DNA of 64,000 bases from Labilibaculum sp. (GTDB taxonomy: Bacteria > Bacteroidota > Bacteroidia > Bacteroidales > Marinifilaceae), in assembly GCF_963664555.1 (NCBI RefSeq), contig NZ_OY761461.1, positions 1,736,001-1,800,000 on the forward strand. The letters run 5' to 3'. A model generated the notes under the pieces. The model saw only the letters and a program-made list of their open reading frames with translations, was not told where the DNA came from and did no database searches. This document shows, piece by piece, positions 53,507-62,281 of the stretch. Each line of letters begins with the position of its first letter. The first letter of the stretch is position 1. A program made the translations under genes and the position numbers.

Positions 53507-55012
53507 ATGAAATTCTTAAAGAAGTACCATAAATGGCCTTCTTTGGCATTGACTTTCTTTATTTTATTATTCGCAATTTCTGGAATTGTGATGAATCACC
53601 GTGGAATATTTTCGTCTATTGATGTAGATCGGAAATATTTGGGTAGTGAGTATCAATATACAAGTTGGAATAAAGCCGCAGTTAAATCGGCAGTAACAAT
53701 TCAGGGAGATACAGCATTAATTTACGGCAATATCGGAATCTGGAAAACTATCGATAATTTCAAAACATTTCAGGACTTTAATTCCGGTTTTACATCTGGC
53801 GTCGACAATAGGAAAATTGAAAAAGTGATTAAAACCAGTTGGGGAGCGCTTTATGCCGGAACATTGTTTGGACTTTTCTATTACAATCCGAAAAGTGAAA
53901 ATTGGGAAAACATTGACTTGCCTGTTTCTGAGGAGAGAGTTGTTGATTTGGTTGAAATTAAGAATCAACTATTTGTTTTGACACGTTCTCACTTGTTGAA
54001 AAAAACAGAGATTGGTTTTGAGATCGTAAATTTGCTTCCAGATCAGAATTACGACAATAAGATCAGTTTGTTTAAAACATTGTGGGAAATTCATAGTGGT
54101 GAGGCTTTTGGCATAATTGGGCAGTTGTTTGTCGATTTTATAGGCCTGGTGTTTATATTTCTTTGTGTAAGTGGTTTAATTTATTTTATATATCCTGATT
54201 GGATTAAAAAACGGAAAAAGAAAGGACAGGATGTTCAAAGTAAGCTTGTTTTCTTGAAGTTTAACCTGAAATGGCACAATTATTTCGGGTATTGGCTAAT
54301 CGTTTTCCTTATTCTAACAACTCTAACGGGAATGTTTTTGCGTCCGCCTTTGTTAATTGGAATAGTATCGAATCGAGTTCCTAAAATTTCATTTACGCAT
54401 TTAGATAACTCCAATCCATGGTTTGATCAGCTGCGCAGAATAATGTATGATGAAGAATTGAACAGAATTCTATTGGCAACCAATGAGAGTGTATATTATT
54501 CTGATGATGATTTTATTTCTGCGCCGAAAGTTTTTGCAATGCAACCGCCAATATCTGTGATGGGAGTGAATGTTTTCGAACAGGTGAATGATGGGAGTTA
54601 TCTGGTTGGATCGTTTAGTGGATTATTTTATTGGATTCCTGAAAAAGGATTAGTTTTCGATTATATTACTAAAAAACCATATGTTCCTGTGAAAACGATG
54701 GGGCCGCCAATTTCTGCCCATCCAATTGCTGGATATTTGAAAGATTCAGAGGGAAAAGAAATTTTGTTTGATTACAATTTTGGCTCAGGAAATTTAAGTG
54801 ATCAATCCGGTTTTACATCAATGCCTGAAAATATTCAGCAATCGCCCATGTCACTTTGGAATTTGTGTTTGGAAACTCATACCGGTAGAATTTACCAATA
54901 TATTTTTGGCAGGTTCTATATTCTTTTTATTCCATTGGCAGGAATCAGTATTTTGTGGATTTTGATAATAGGATTTGTTTTGTATCGGAAGCAAAAGAAA
55001 AGAAGAAAATAA
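53507..55012 (+). CDS. PepSY-associated transmembrane family protein with large periplasmic loops
   Basis: 501 residues from ATG at 53507 (MKFLKKYHKWPS); ATG at 53489 is also possible, while the longest frame begins inside the hcp terminator. Transmembrane helices: about 11-30 after HKWPS, about 207-230 (GLVFIFLCVSGLIYFIYPDW), about 260-280 (WHNYFGYWLIVFLIL), and the C terminus (IPLAGISILWILIIGFVLYR). His residues in MNHR and KWHNYFGYW match PepSY-TM proteins linked to iron/siderophore or quinone-type electron transfer. The loops (about 40-200 and 295-450) contain propeller-like repeats (GALYAGTLFGLFYY; YLVGSFSGLFYW), which is unusual. Role unknown; position after hcp may hint at redox function. 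Confidence 0.75.
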   Translation: MKFLKKYHKWPSLALTFFILLFAISGIVMNHRGIFSSIDVDRKYLGSEYQYTSWNKAAVKSAVTIQGDTALIYGNIGIWKTIDNFKTFQDFNSGFTSGVDNRKIEKVIKTSWGALYAGTLFGLFYYNPKSENWENIDLPVSEERVVDLVEIKNQLFVLTRSHLLKKTEIGFEIVNLLPDQNYDNKISLFKTLWEIHSGEAFGIIGQLFVDFIGLVFIFLCVSGLIYFIYPDWIKKRKKKGQDVQSKLVFLKFNLKWHNYFGYWLIVFLILTTLTGMFLRPPLLIGIVSNRVPKISFTHLDNSNPWFDQLRRIMYDEELNRILLATNESVYYSDDDFISAPKVFAMQPPISVMGVNVFEQVNDGSYLVGSFSGLFYWIPEKGLVFDYITKKPYVPVKTMGPPISAHPIAGYLKDSEGKEILFDYNFGSGNLSDQSGFTSMPENIQQSPMSLWNLCLETHTGRIYQYIFGRFYILFIPLAGISILWILIIGFVLYRKQKKRRK

Positions 55013-55292
55013 TTTTTTTATCAATTTAGTTGAATGTGTAGTCACTTCTTTTTTTGTTGCAGCAACCAAATGTATAATTTAGGATTATTGTAAGTCTCAG
55101 TCCGCGAATTGTGAGTTGATTCAGGGTAAATCGTGAATTTCACCTTGCTTCCTAATTCTTTTAAATGGTTAATCATTCATATTTTAACGGGTTATTTTAG
55201 ATAAATGTACTAATTGTAAATGATAAGTTAAAAGGAAATAATTATTTAGCGAAAGTCTGTATCTTTATTGCCGGATTAAAAAAAGGAAAAGC

Positions 55293-56339
55293 ATGTTCAA
55301 CTTTGAAGATATAAATCTGGACCGTATTGTGGTTCACAATGTAGGAAATAAACATCACGATGAAGATTTGAAACTTTCTAAATCGGAAATTCAATTGGAA
55401 GATGATGATGTTAAGGATATCCTGCTAAAGTATTTTTTAACAGCCTTTAATAAGGAGGAATTCTATAATTTCCAGCATGATACCGATTTGAATATGAATG
55501 AAGTGTTTTGTTATGCTTCGGAGTATTTCGAGGAGAATGTTTCCTTTTACGATCAGTCAACCAATATTGCAGTTCATTTGTATGAAAAATCGAACCATCC
55601 GAATATAAAGAGTGGCGAATTTTATTTGGTGGGCTTCTCGAATTGCGTGGTTGATGGAGAAGTTTGCGATGCGTTGGGTATTTTTAAATCAGAAAATAAA
55701 GACACTTTTTTAAAGGTGTACCAAAAGCAGGATAATTTTGAGTTGGGATGTGAAAACGGAATCAATATCAAGAAATTGGACAAAGGCTGCTTAATTTTCA
55801 ACTCCGAAAAGGAAAAAGGATTCAAAGTTTGTATTGTTGATAAAACCAATTCGAACAAAGAGGCTTTGTACTGGAAAGAGGACTTTTTGAATTTGAAACT
55901 TCGCGAAGATAATTTCTATCATACCCAAAATTATTTGGATATGTGTAAAGGTTTTATTGGTGATGTGTACAATGACGAGAATGAAGTGGCTAAGGCAGAT
56001 CAGATCGATTTAATGAACAAGTCAATCAATTTTTTTAAGGATAAAAAGCTGTTCAACGAAGAATTGTTTAAAAAGGAAGTGATTGAACAGCCTGAGGTGG
56101 CTACTGCTTTTGATGAATACAAAACCTATTATCAGAACGAACAGGGAACTGTTGTTACTCCTGAATTTACGATTAATAATGATGCTGTAAAGGGAGAGCA
56201 AAAGCACTTTAAACACATATTAAAGCTGGATAAAAACTTTCATGTTTACATTCACGGACAACGAAAATTCATTGAAAAAGGATACGATGCAGCTCGCGAT
56301 TTAAGCTATTACAAACTGTTTTTCAGGGACGAGAATTAG
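55293..56339 (+). CDS. Nucleoid-associated protein, NA37/YejK family
   Basis: 348 residues. The start MFNFEDINLDRIVVHNVGNK and the later segment SGEFYLVGFSNCVVDGE..LGIFKSENKDTFLKV fit the NA37 (NdpA/YejK) family, found attached to the nucleoid in Proteobacteria and common in Bacteroidota. No enzymatic motif. In phage biology YejK is a target of some phage proteins, but nothing here indicates that. TATCTTTA (55260-55267), one base off a -7 element, lies 26 nt before the ATG. A hairpin terminator follows after the 12-mer repeats. Confidence 0.88.
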   Translation: MFNFEDINLDRIVVHNVGNKHHDEDLKLSKSEIQLEDDDVKDILLKYFLTAFNKEEFYNFQHDTDLNMNEVFCYASEYFEENVSFYDQSTNIAVHLYEKSNHPNIKSGEFYLVGFSNCVVDGEVCDALGIFKSENKDTFLKVYQKQDNFELGCENGINIKKLDKGCLIFNSEKEKGFKVCIVDKTNSNKEALYWKEDFLNLKLREDNFYHTQNYLDMCKGFIGDVYNDENEVAKADQIDLMNKSINFFKDKKLFNEELFKKEVIEQPEVATAFDEYKTYYQNEQGTVVTPEFTINNDAVKGEQKHFKHILKLDKNFHVYIHGQRKFIEKGYDAARDLSYYKLFFRDEN

Positions 56340-56344
56340 GCATG

Positions 56345-56374
56345 ACCTGACAGCGTTTTTTAACCTGACAGTGT
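56345..56374. repeat. Two direct copies of a 12-mer dispersed repeat
   Basis: ACCTGACAGCGT (56345-56356) and ACCTGACAGTGT (56363-56374), 18 nt apart, the first identical to 28664-28675. Probably fragments of a genome-wide intergenic repeat. Confidence 0.45.
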
Positions 56375-56399
56375 CTGCATATTTATTTGGATTATTAAG

Positions 56400-56430
56400 A
56401 AGCTTTCTCAATTATGGGGAGGCTTTTTTC
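56400..56430 (+). terminator. Terminator of the NA37 gene
   Basis: 10-bp stem AAGCTTTCTC / GGGGAGGCTT with three or four G-U pairs, a 6-nt loop, then TTTTC. Confidence 0.6.
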
Positions 56431-56462
56431 ATTTTCGGGGAGCTTTACCCTTGTAGCATCTT

Positions 56463-57443
56463 TCACTTTATACTCACTTTATATCCCAGTACCGGCTGGT
56501 TTTCAAAATAAATGATCAACTCATCATCGCCTTTCTTGTTTGTTGGTACAGAAAAGTTAACGATGTTCTTTTTTAGAATAGGTTTTACGAGCTGGCCAAA
56601 TTTTTCACTTTTAAAGTGATAAGCAATCGGAATGTCACTTGGAATATTTGCAATTGAAAAGGCAATCTCATTTCCTTTTTTGATTGAGATTGATCCTTTT
56701 TCCGGACTGATAATTTGGTAGTCTTTGCCGATGAATTCATTAAAAATGGCGGGCTGAAGGGCAAATTCTTCCCGGGTAAATTCTTTATTCAGCAGTAACC
56801 ATTCCTGATTGTCAGGGTAATGTTTCATGGCAAATTCCTTTGGATCGTTATCGAAATAAGCAGGTGTATATTCTTTAAGGAACTCCATTTTGGCGTAGTC
56901 AACAGAACCTGCCGCCCAGGTAATATCTGCAAGCTTCCATTTTCCATTAATTTTTACAGCATTCCAGGCATGGTTCGAAGGCAGATTGTTGTTTCCTATC
57001 TCCGAAACAAATCGTTTTGCCGTGCCGGGAATTATAACACATTCAATGTTTAGTAATCTGCATACTTCCTGAAAAAGCGTTGCGTATCCTTCGCACAAAG
57101 CTTTTCGGCTCTTTATTGTTTTCAAGGCCATATCTCTTCTGAACTGATTTTTTTGTGTCTGCAAATCTTCGTCCGAAGTATACAAAAAGCGGATTTTCTG
57201 AGTCTTGTTTACTCCTTTTGTTTTGTATTCAACATTCATGGCAATCCATGCAAAGGCAGCTCTGACTTTATCTTCATCCGTATTGAAATCAGTTTTTATT
57301 TTATCAGCTAATTCCTCATAAGAGCTAAAATTTGCCGGGTATTTCGAAATGATTTCATCGACTTTGGTTTGAGAGAAGCTTTCAAAATGAAGCAAGGTGA
57401 AAAATAGTATAAGTAGGAATTGATATCTAAAAGGAATCGCCAT
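56463..57443 (-). CDS. Exported transglutaminase-like (cysteine protease fold) protein
   Basis: 326 residues. Signal peptide (about 1-24, ending SFS). The catalytic triad of the transglutaminase-like fold is visible: Cys117 in LCEGYA, His158 in NHAWNAV and Asp173 in LADITWA. The C-terminal 100 residues form a beta-rich domain. Members act as peptidases or amidases in the periplasm or are inactive scaffolds; with the triad intact, activity is likely, substrate unknown. ATG at 57443. It stands alone, converging with the NA37 gene. Confidence 0.9.
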   Translation of the reverse strand: MAIPFRYQFLLILFFTLLHFESFSQTKVDEIISKYPANFSSYEELADKIKTDFNTDEDKVRAAFAWIAMNVEYKTKGVNKTQKIRFLYTSDEDLQTQKNQFRRDMALKTIKSRKALCEGYATLFQEVCRLLNIECVIIPGTAKRFVSEIGNNNLPSNHAWNAVKINGKWKLADITWAAGSVDYAKMEFLKEYTPAYFDNDPKEFAMKHYPDNQEWLLLNKEFTREEFALQPAIFNEFIGKDYQIISPEKGSISIKKGNEIAFSIANIPSDIPIAYHFKSEKFGQLVKPILKKNIVNFSVPTNKKGDDELIIYFENQPVLGYKVSIK

Positions 57444-57644
57444 ATGTCCGTTTATTTTTTGTTTTAAAGTAATCAGATAGAATGGAAACGCAATTTCGAT
57501 GCCATTATTTGATTGCTTAGGGAGTAAATGTATTTTTTTATTTGAACATATATGACATTATTTAAATAGGTGTGTTGTTGTATTGACATTCGTATTTATA
57601 TGGCTTAAATTTAATAGTTCTAACACTTTAAACTAATAATTACC

Positions 57645-59084
57645 ATGAAGAAAGTTGTCGTTTTTTTAGTGGCAGGACTATTTTTTAGTGCCTGCACAAA
57701 CCAGTTTGTTGAAGAGGATTTAGACCTTCAGAGTCAAGAATCAGCAAGTAAAGTTAAAACTCAAAAATTGTCAGTAAGTGAAAGTCCAACCTACAAGGCC
57801 ACCGGATATCTTATTCTGACTGATAATTTTTCATCCCAGATGGAGACTGAAATTGGTAAGGCCAATGGAAAGATTAACCGTAAACTTTCAGAAATAGGAA
57901 TGTATGTGGTAGAATCCAGTGAAGTTGGTTTTATTACAAAAGCAAAAAAGATAAAAGGAGTTTCCGATGTATTACCTGATCTTCAATTGCAATGGTTGCA
58001 GCCTGAAACTACCAGCGAGGCACAGTTTGTTCCTATGCACATTGGTTCTAACGAGACCTACTACGGTTATCAGTGGGGAATGGAAGCTATTGATGCTCCT
58101 GGTGCCTGGGATCAGGGATTTACAGGTAATGGAGTTAAAGTTTTTATTCTTGATAGTGGAATAGATGCTGAACATCCTGATTTAGCACCAAATTTGAATA
58201 CAAGTTTATCAACTTCTTTTGTGCCGGGTGAAGGTTATAATATTGATCCGGGATTTTATTTTAATCATGGAACTCATGTTGCAGGTATTATAGCTGCGGC
58301 TAATGGTCCTGCTTTAACCAATGGGGGAGATTTTGGAGTCATTGGAGTTGCACCAAAAGCAGAAATTGTTGCTGTTAAAGTTCTTTCGGAATATACCGGC
58401 AGCGGTTCATTCTCAGGAATTAATGCAGGAGTTGTATATGCTGCAAATAACGGTGCAGATGTTATAAATATGAGTTTGGGTACTGATTTGCCAAGAAATG
58501 GCTTCTTTGCAGAGTTGCCTAATGGTTCTGTTGTAAAGGTTGGTGCCAATGAAGTTGCAGCCTACATCAGTGCTTCTCAAAAGGCAATTACTTATGCTTA
58601 CCAAATGGGTTCGCTGGTGATTGTTGCTGCCGGTAATGATGATTCTGATGCGAACCACACCGGTAATTTGGTATTTATTCCTGCCAGTCTCAATCATTTA
58701 ATGGCAATATCGGCTACTGCTCCTTATGGTTATGCTTACGATACAACAACCGATTTGGATGTTCCTGCCAGTTATACCAATTACGGACAGTCTCTGATTG
58801 ATCTTGCTGCTCCGGGAGGAGATTTTGATCATCCTGGAGATTTCTGGTATTACGATATGGTTTTTAGCACCATTAGCAGTGGTTGGGGATTTTCAGCCGG
58901 AACAAGTATGGCTTCTCCTCATGCCGCAGGAGTAGCTGCTTTGGCATTCGAAAAACTGGGTACTGATGCTACGCCGGCACAGGTAATGTCTGTGCTGAGA
59001 CAGAGTGCTGATGATCTTGGCCAGCCGGGTAAAGATGCTTACTTCGGAAATGGCAGAGTAAATGCAGCAAAGGCCGTTCAATAA
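57645..59084 (+). CDS. S8-family serine protease lipoprotein (subtilisin-like)
   Basis: 479 residues. Lipoprotein signal with Cys17 (LFFSAC). A pro-domain of the inhibitor I9 type covers about 50-125 (TGYLILTDNFSSQMETEIG), then the subtilase domain with Asp170 (ILDSGIDAEHPD), His211 (HGTHVAG) and Ser421 (GTSMASPHAAG). No sorting domain follows, so the enzyme is probably tethered to the membrane by lipid. Role: extracellular or periplasmic protein degradation. ATG start; followed by a terminator. Confidence 0.95.
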   Translation: MKKVVVFLVAGLFFSACTNQFVEEDLDLQSQESASKVKTQKLSVSESPTYKATGYLILTDNFSSQMETEIGKANGKINRKLSEIGMYVVESSEVGFITKAKKIKGVSDVLPDLQLQWLQPETTSEAQFVPMHIGSNETYYGYQWGMEAIDAPGAWDQGFTGNGVKVFILDSGIDAEHPDLAPNLNTSLSTSFVPGEGYNIDPGFYFNHGTHVAGIIAAANGPALTNGGDFGVIGVAPKAEIVAVKVLSEYTGSGSFSGINAGVVYAANNGADVINMSLGTDLPRNGFFAELPNGSVVKVGANEVAAYISASQKAITYAYQMGSLVIVAAGNDDSDANHTGNLVFIPASLNHLMAISATAPYGYAYDTTTDLDVPASYTNYGQSLIDLAAPGGDFDHPGDFWYYDMVFSTISSGWGFSAGTSMASPHAAGVAALAFEKLGTDATPAQVMSVLRQSADDLGQPGKDAYFGNGRVNAAKAVQ

Positions 59085-59105
59085 ATAAAGTGGATTGAAA
59101 TCATT

Positions 59106-59142
59106 AAAAGTTCATGTTTTGAAAGAAGCATGAGCTTTTTTT
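59106..59142 (+). terminator. Terminator of the S8 protease gene
   Basis: 11-bp stem AAAAGTTCATG / CATGAGCTTTT with one G-U pair and a T run. Confidence 0.85.
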
Positions 59143-59173
59143 GTTCTGTATTGATGAACCAGAATTTACTGCA

Positions 59174-59212
59174 CAAAAAAGACCCACACTCACGGAAGCT
59201 TGAGCATGGGCC
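59174..59212 (-). terminator. Terminator of the M14 carboxypeptidase gene
   Basis: On the minus strand, GGCCCATGCTCA pairs with TGAGTGTGGGTC apart from a small internal loop, followed by TTTTTTG. Directly downstream of the M14 stop. Confidence 0.7.
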
Positions 59213-59247
59213 TTTCGAGTAATATACTTAGTAGTATATGCTTTTAA

Positions 59248-60375
59248 TTATCTTAGGTGATTCACCACTTGATAGATTGGCTGAAGAACAGATTCTCCCA
59301 ATAAAATACTCCTTTCGGGAGACCAACCATATTCAGGGTCTGGTAAATCATTATTGTCCTTGAATGGCATTTCAATAGTCAAAGATAAACATTTATATCT
59401 TTCTCCAATGTGTTTCGAGCAAATTGCTAAATTTCCAGTCCCAGGTTCGTTTTTCGGATAGCTGTGAGTGTCCTGAAAATCAGGGCAGGTGGCAATCCAT
59501 GAACCAATGAATTTTTCGGTTAAATTTTTCAATCTTTCGTCAAAGGAAGGGATGCCTTCTATGCCCGAAATAAAATTATAAGGTAAGGTTTCATCTCCGT
59601 GGATATCCAAATTTAAATCACAACCATATTCGTCCATTAAATTACGAACATGGAAAACCTCAGGACTGTTTTCAATCGAAGGTTCTGCCCATTCACGGTT
59701 GTAATTGTATCCTTTTGTATTTACACGCAAATTACCGGCAATACTTCCATCAATATTCATGTTAGGCACCAAATAAAAAACAGCTTTGTTTAGTAGGCTT
59801 CTCGAAATTGGATCATCCTGATCCAGCAGTCGGTCTAATAAGCCTTGCATGAACCATTCGGCCATTGGCTCACCGGGATGCTGACGGGCAATTACCCAAA
59901 TGCTTTTTTTCGCTTCGTCCGCTTCACCAACAATCAGCATATCGATGTCTTTGCCTTCTACTGTTTTTCCAATTGAAACCAATTCGCATTCCGGCGACAT
60001 TTGTGCCTGATGAACTAAATTTAAATGCTGATCGTAGGTGTAAGGAGCAAAGTAAGCGTAATAAACCGAGTTATAAAGTGGCATATGCTCAATAATCAAC
60101 TCTTTGCCATCGTAATTCGATGGAACCCGAAACCAATTCTCACGATCGTAGGATGCCACAGTTTGGTAGCCTTCATATCCTTCCGGATAAGATGCTTTAC
60201 CGGCATTTGTAATCCGCATTTTAACAGATTCTTCCATGGCGCCCATCAATCTGAAATGGAACCATTGAAAAAATTCAGAATTCGTGTCGTTGGGGATGCT
60301 TAGCTGTATGTTTTGAGGATTGGCGGCATCAATAACTTCAATTTTACCGCCATCAAAATTCGATGAAATATTCAT
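59248..60375 (-). CDS. M14-family zinc carboxypeptidase (cytosolic carboxypeptidase-like)
   Basis: 375 residues from ATG at 60375. An N-terminal beta-sandwich domain (about 1-125, with FFQWFHFRLMG) precedes the M14 domain, the layout of the cytosolic carboxypeptidase (CCP/M14D) subfamily. Zinc ligands: His166 and Glu169 (RQHPGEPMAE) and His259 (LDIHGDE); the catalytic Glu is Glu335 (LTIEMPF). Asn/Arg of NREW bind the substrate carboxylate. Bacterial members probably trim acidic residues; the substrate is unknown. ATG at 60402 is excluded because it overlaps the likely transcription start after the -7 element at 60411-60404. No signal peptide. Confidence 0.92.
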   Translation of the reverse strand: MNISSNFDGGKIEVIDAANPQNIQLSIPNDTNSEFFQWFHFRLMGAMEESVKMRITNAGKASYPEGYEGYQTVASYDRENWFRVPSNYDGKELIIEHMPLYNSVYYAYFAPYTYDQHLNLVHQAQMSPECELVSIGKTVEGKDIDMLIVGEADEAKKSIWVIARQHPGEPMAEWFMQGLLDRLLDQDDPISRSLLNKAVFYLVPNMNIDGSIAGNLRVNTKGYNYNREWAEPSIENSPEVFHVRNLMDEYGCDLNLDIHGDETLPYNFISGIEGIPSFDERLKNLTEKFIGSWIATCPDFQDTHSYPKNEPGTGNLAICSKHIGERYKCLSLTIEMPFKDNNDLPDPEYGWSPERSILLGESVLQPIYQVVNHLR

Positions 60376-60403
60376 GTGTGTGTCGTTTTTTTTGTGATTC
60401 ATT

Positions 60404-60434
60404 CAAAGGTAGATTTTTTGTTTTTTAAAGACAA
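60404..60434 (-). promoter_or_regulatory. Promoter of the M14 carboxypeptidase gene
   Basis: On the minus strand TACCTTTG (60411-60404) is an exact -7 element; TTG (60434-60432) is 20 nt upstream as the -33 box. It decides the start codon at 60375. Confidence 0.55.
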
Positions 60435-60554
60435 GGATACTGTTGAATTCTTAAAATTACACTACAGAAGTAATAATTCATGATTAGTAAATGTTTAAAT
60501 CAGAACAATTTCTTCTATTTTTGGAAGTCTGTTTATCTGGAAAATATTATTCTC

Positions 60555-60562
60555 TATTTTTG
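60555..60562 (+). promoter_or_regulatory. -7 element for mltG
   Basis: TATTTTTG matches TAnnTTTG, 35 nt upstream of the mltG ATG. Confidence 0.45.
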
Positions 60563-60596
60563 CAGACCAGCCTTGTGTTTATTTTAATTCAAACTA

Positions 60597-61667
60597 ATGA
60601 TCAATTTGTTTCGTCTGAAAGACAATCGTTCTAAAAAGTGGAAGTTTATAGTGCTTGCTGTAATTCTTGTATTAGTTGTAACAGGATCGGTACTTTTCAA
60701 ATATTATCAGGATATTTTTTCATCAAATATTAATTTAGGCGAAGAAGAAACCAGTTTTCTGTACATTCCTACTAACTCGAATCAGGCCGATGTTTTGCAA
60801 ATAATAAATAAAAAAGGCTGTCTTAAAAGCAGTTCCACTCTTCAGTGGGTAATGGAGAAGAAGAATTTTGCAGCACACATTCATCCGGGACGTTACGAAA
60901 TTAAAAATGGCATGAGCAATAATGAATTAATTAATTTATTGCGCTCGGGTGCTCAAACTCCACTTAATCTTACATTTAATAATACCCGCACTTTAGAAGA
61001 TTTTGCAGGCAAAATAGCGGATCAAATAGAGGCTGACTCCATAAGTATTCTAAGTCTATTAAAAGACGAATCTAAAATTAAAAAGTACGGATTTGCACCT
61101 CATACAATTATTGGAATGTTTATTCCGAATACCTATCAGGTATATTGGAATATGAATGCTGAAAAGTTTGTGGATAAAATGCATAAAGAATATGCAAAAT
61201 ATTGGAATTCCGAACGACTGAAAAAAGCAGAGAGCATTGGACTTTCTCCTATTGAGGTGAGTATATTGGCATCAATTGTTGATGAAGAAACCATCAATAA
61301 TGATGAAAAAGGACGTGTTGCCGGCGTATACATGAATCGTTTAAACCGTAAAATTAAATTGGATGCTGATCCAACTTTAAAGTTTGCATTGGGCGATTTT
61401 ACGATCCGCCGGGTTTTGAACAAACACAAAACAATTGATTCTCCATACAACACTTACAAATATCGAGGATTACCCCCGGGACCAATTCGTCAGCCATCTG
61501 TTTCAGGTATCGAAGCCGTTCTTAACTACGAAAAGCACAAGTACTATTACTTTTGTGCCAGCCCCGAATTTAACGGATATCACGTATTTGCCAAATCGTT
61601 GCGTGAACACAATCAAAATGCAAGTCGCTATCAAAGAGCGCTCAATCAAAGAGGCATCATGAAATAA
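60597..61667 (+). CDS. mltG: Endolytic murein transglycosylase MltG
   Basis: 356 residues. One N-terminal transmembrane helix (about 18-37) anchors the protein; a LysM-like domain (about 48-120) precedes the YceG catalytic domain with FIPNTYQVYW, LASIVDEET (Glu of the catalytic site), MNRLNRKIKLDADPTLKFA, and GLPPGPIRQPS. MltG cuts nascent glycan strands in the periplasm and sets their length, working with penicillin-binding proteins. Length and motif order are normal. ATG at 60597 lies 35 nt behind an exact -7 element. It converges with the HxlR gene. Confidence 0.95.
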   Translation: MINLFRLKDNRSKKWKFIVLAVILVLVVTGSVLFKYYQDIFSSNINLGEEETSFLYIPTNSNQADVLQIINKKGCLKSSSTLQWVMEKKNFAAHIHPGRYEIKNGMSNNELINLLRSGAQTPLNLTFNNTRTLEDFAGKIADQIEADSISILSLLKDESKIKKYGFAPHTIIGMFIPNTYQVYWNMNAEKFVDKMHKEYAKYWNSERLKKAESIGLSPIEVSILASIVDEETINNDEKGRVAGVYMNRLNRKIKLDADPTLKFALGDFTIRRVLNKHKTIDSPYNTYKYRGLPPGPIRQPSVSGIEAVLNYEKHKYYYFCASPEFNGYHVFAKSLREHNQNASRYQRALNQRGIMK

Positions 61668-61761
61668 TTGGTACTTCTGCTATTCTCGGGTTGTAATTTT
61701 CAGGCTTTTATTGGGAATAAACTGTATGGCAAATGGCAGTGTATTCATAACGGATATCTGC

Positions 61762-62136
61762 TTATTTTTTAAATCTTTCTCTGGACCTTTTGATTGCCGG
61801 CATATTGGAAACCGCCCATTTCGTTAAATTATCCACATGGGGAACAAGAGATTTACCTAAGTCTGTAATTTCGTACTCAACTTTAGGAGGAATTTCCGGA
61901 TAAATAGTTCGAAGAATAAATCCGTCAGCCTCTAATTTTCTTAATGTAACAGTCAGCATTTTTTGGGATATGTCTGAACCAACTTCTTTATTGATTTCAT
62001 TGAAGCGTAACTTCTGCTTTTCGCCTAAAATCAGTAATACAAGAATAGACCACTTATCACCAAAGCGATCTAAAACTGTTCTGACAGGACAATTTGTAAT
62101 ATCCCATTCACTTTTTTTAATTTTTTTCCCCATCAT
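61762..62136 (-). CDS. HxlR-family transcriptional regulator
   Basis: 124 residues: a winged helix with the family start CPVRTVLDRFGDKWSILVL (Cys16, often redox-active in this family), then the DNA-reading helix region (ISQKMLTVTLRKLEADGFI) and the YEITDLGKSL wing. HxlR proteins are dimers that sense aldehydes, quinones or oxidants through the N-terminal Cys and act on a neighbouring gene. Here the divergent neighbour is an NmrA-like reductase. The putative -7 element (62240-62233) sits face to face with that of nmrA. ATG ATG begins the frame; the first is used. Confidence 0.93.
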   Translation of the reverse strand: MMGKKIKKSEWDITNCPVRTVLDRFGDKWSILVLLILGEKQKLRFNEINKEVGSDISQKMLTVTLRKLEADGFILRTIYPEIPPKVEYEITDLGKSLVPHVDNLTKWAVSNMPAIKRSRERFKK

Positions 62137-62160
62137 AGATCTTTGATTATCAACAATAGT

Positions 62161-62200
62161 TACCTTGAAGTTAGTTTAGAACAAGGATGTACCTTATTGG
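62161..62200. promoter_or_regulatory. Candidate HxlR operator region
   Basis: TACCTT occurs twice in the same orientation (62161-62166 and 62190-62195), 29 nt apart, and CCTTG / CAAGG form inverted arms (62163-62167, 62182-62186). It sits between the HxlR start codon and the promoters. Binding is inference. Confidence 0.35.
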
Positions 62201-62219
62201 TCGTTTTTACAAACTAATA

Positions 62220-62227
62220 TATCTTTG
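62220..62227 (+). promoter_or_regulatory. -7 element for the NmrA-like gene
   Basis: TATCTTTG matches exactly; TTG at 62197-62199, 20 nt upstream, is the likely -33 box. The ATG is 54 nt downstream. Confidence 0.55.
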
Positions 62228-62232
62228 CTATA

Positions 62233-62240
62233 CAAAAGTA
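62233..62240 (-). promoter_or_regulatory. -7 element for the HxlR gene
   Basis: The minus strand reads TACTTTTG, an exact match, 5 nt from the plus-strand -7 element, so each transcript would start under the other promoter. Confidence 0.45.
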
Positions 62241-62281
62241 AGTATAAAACTTTTATATAGTAAGTTTAAATAAAATATAAG

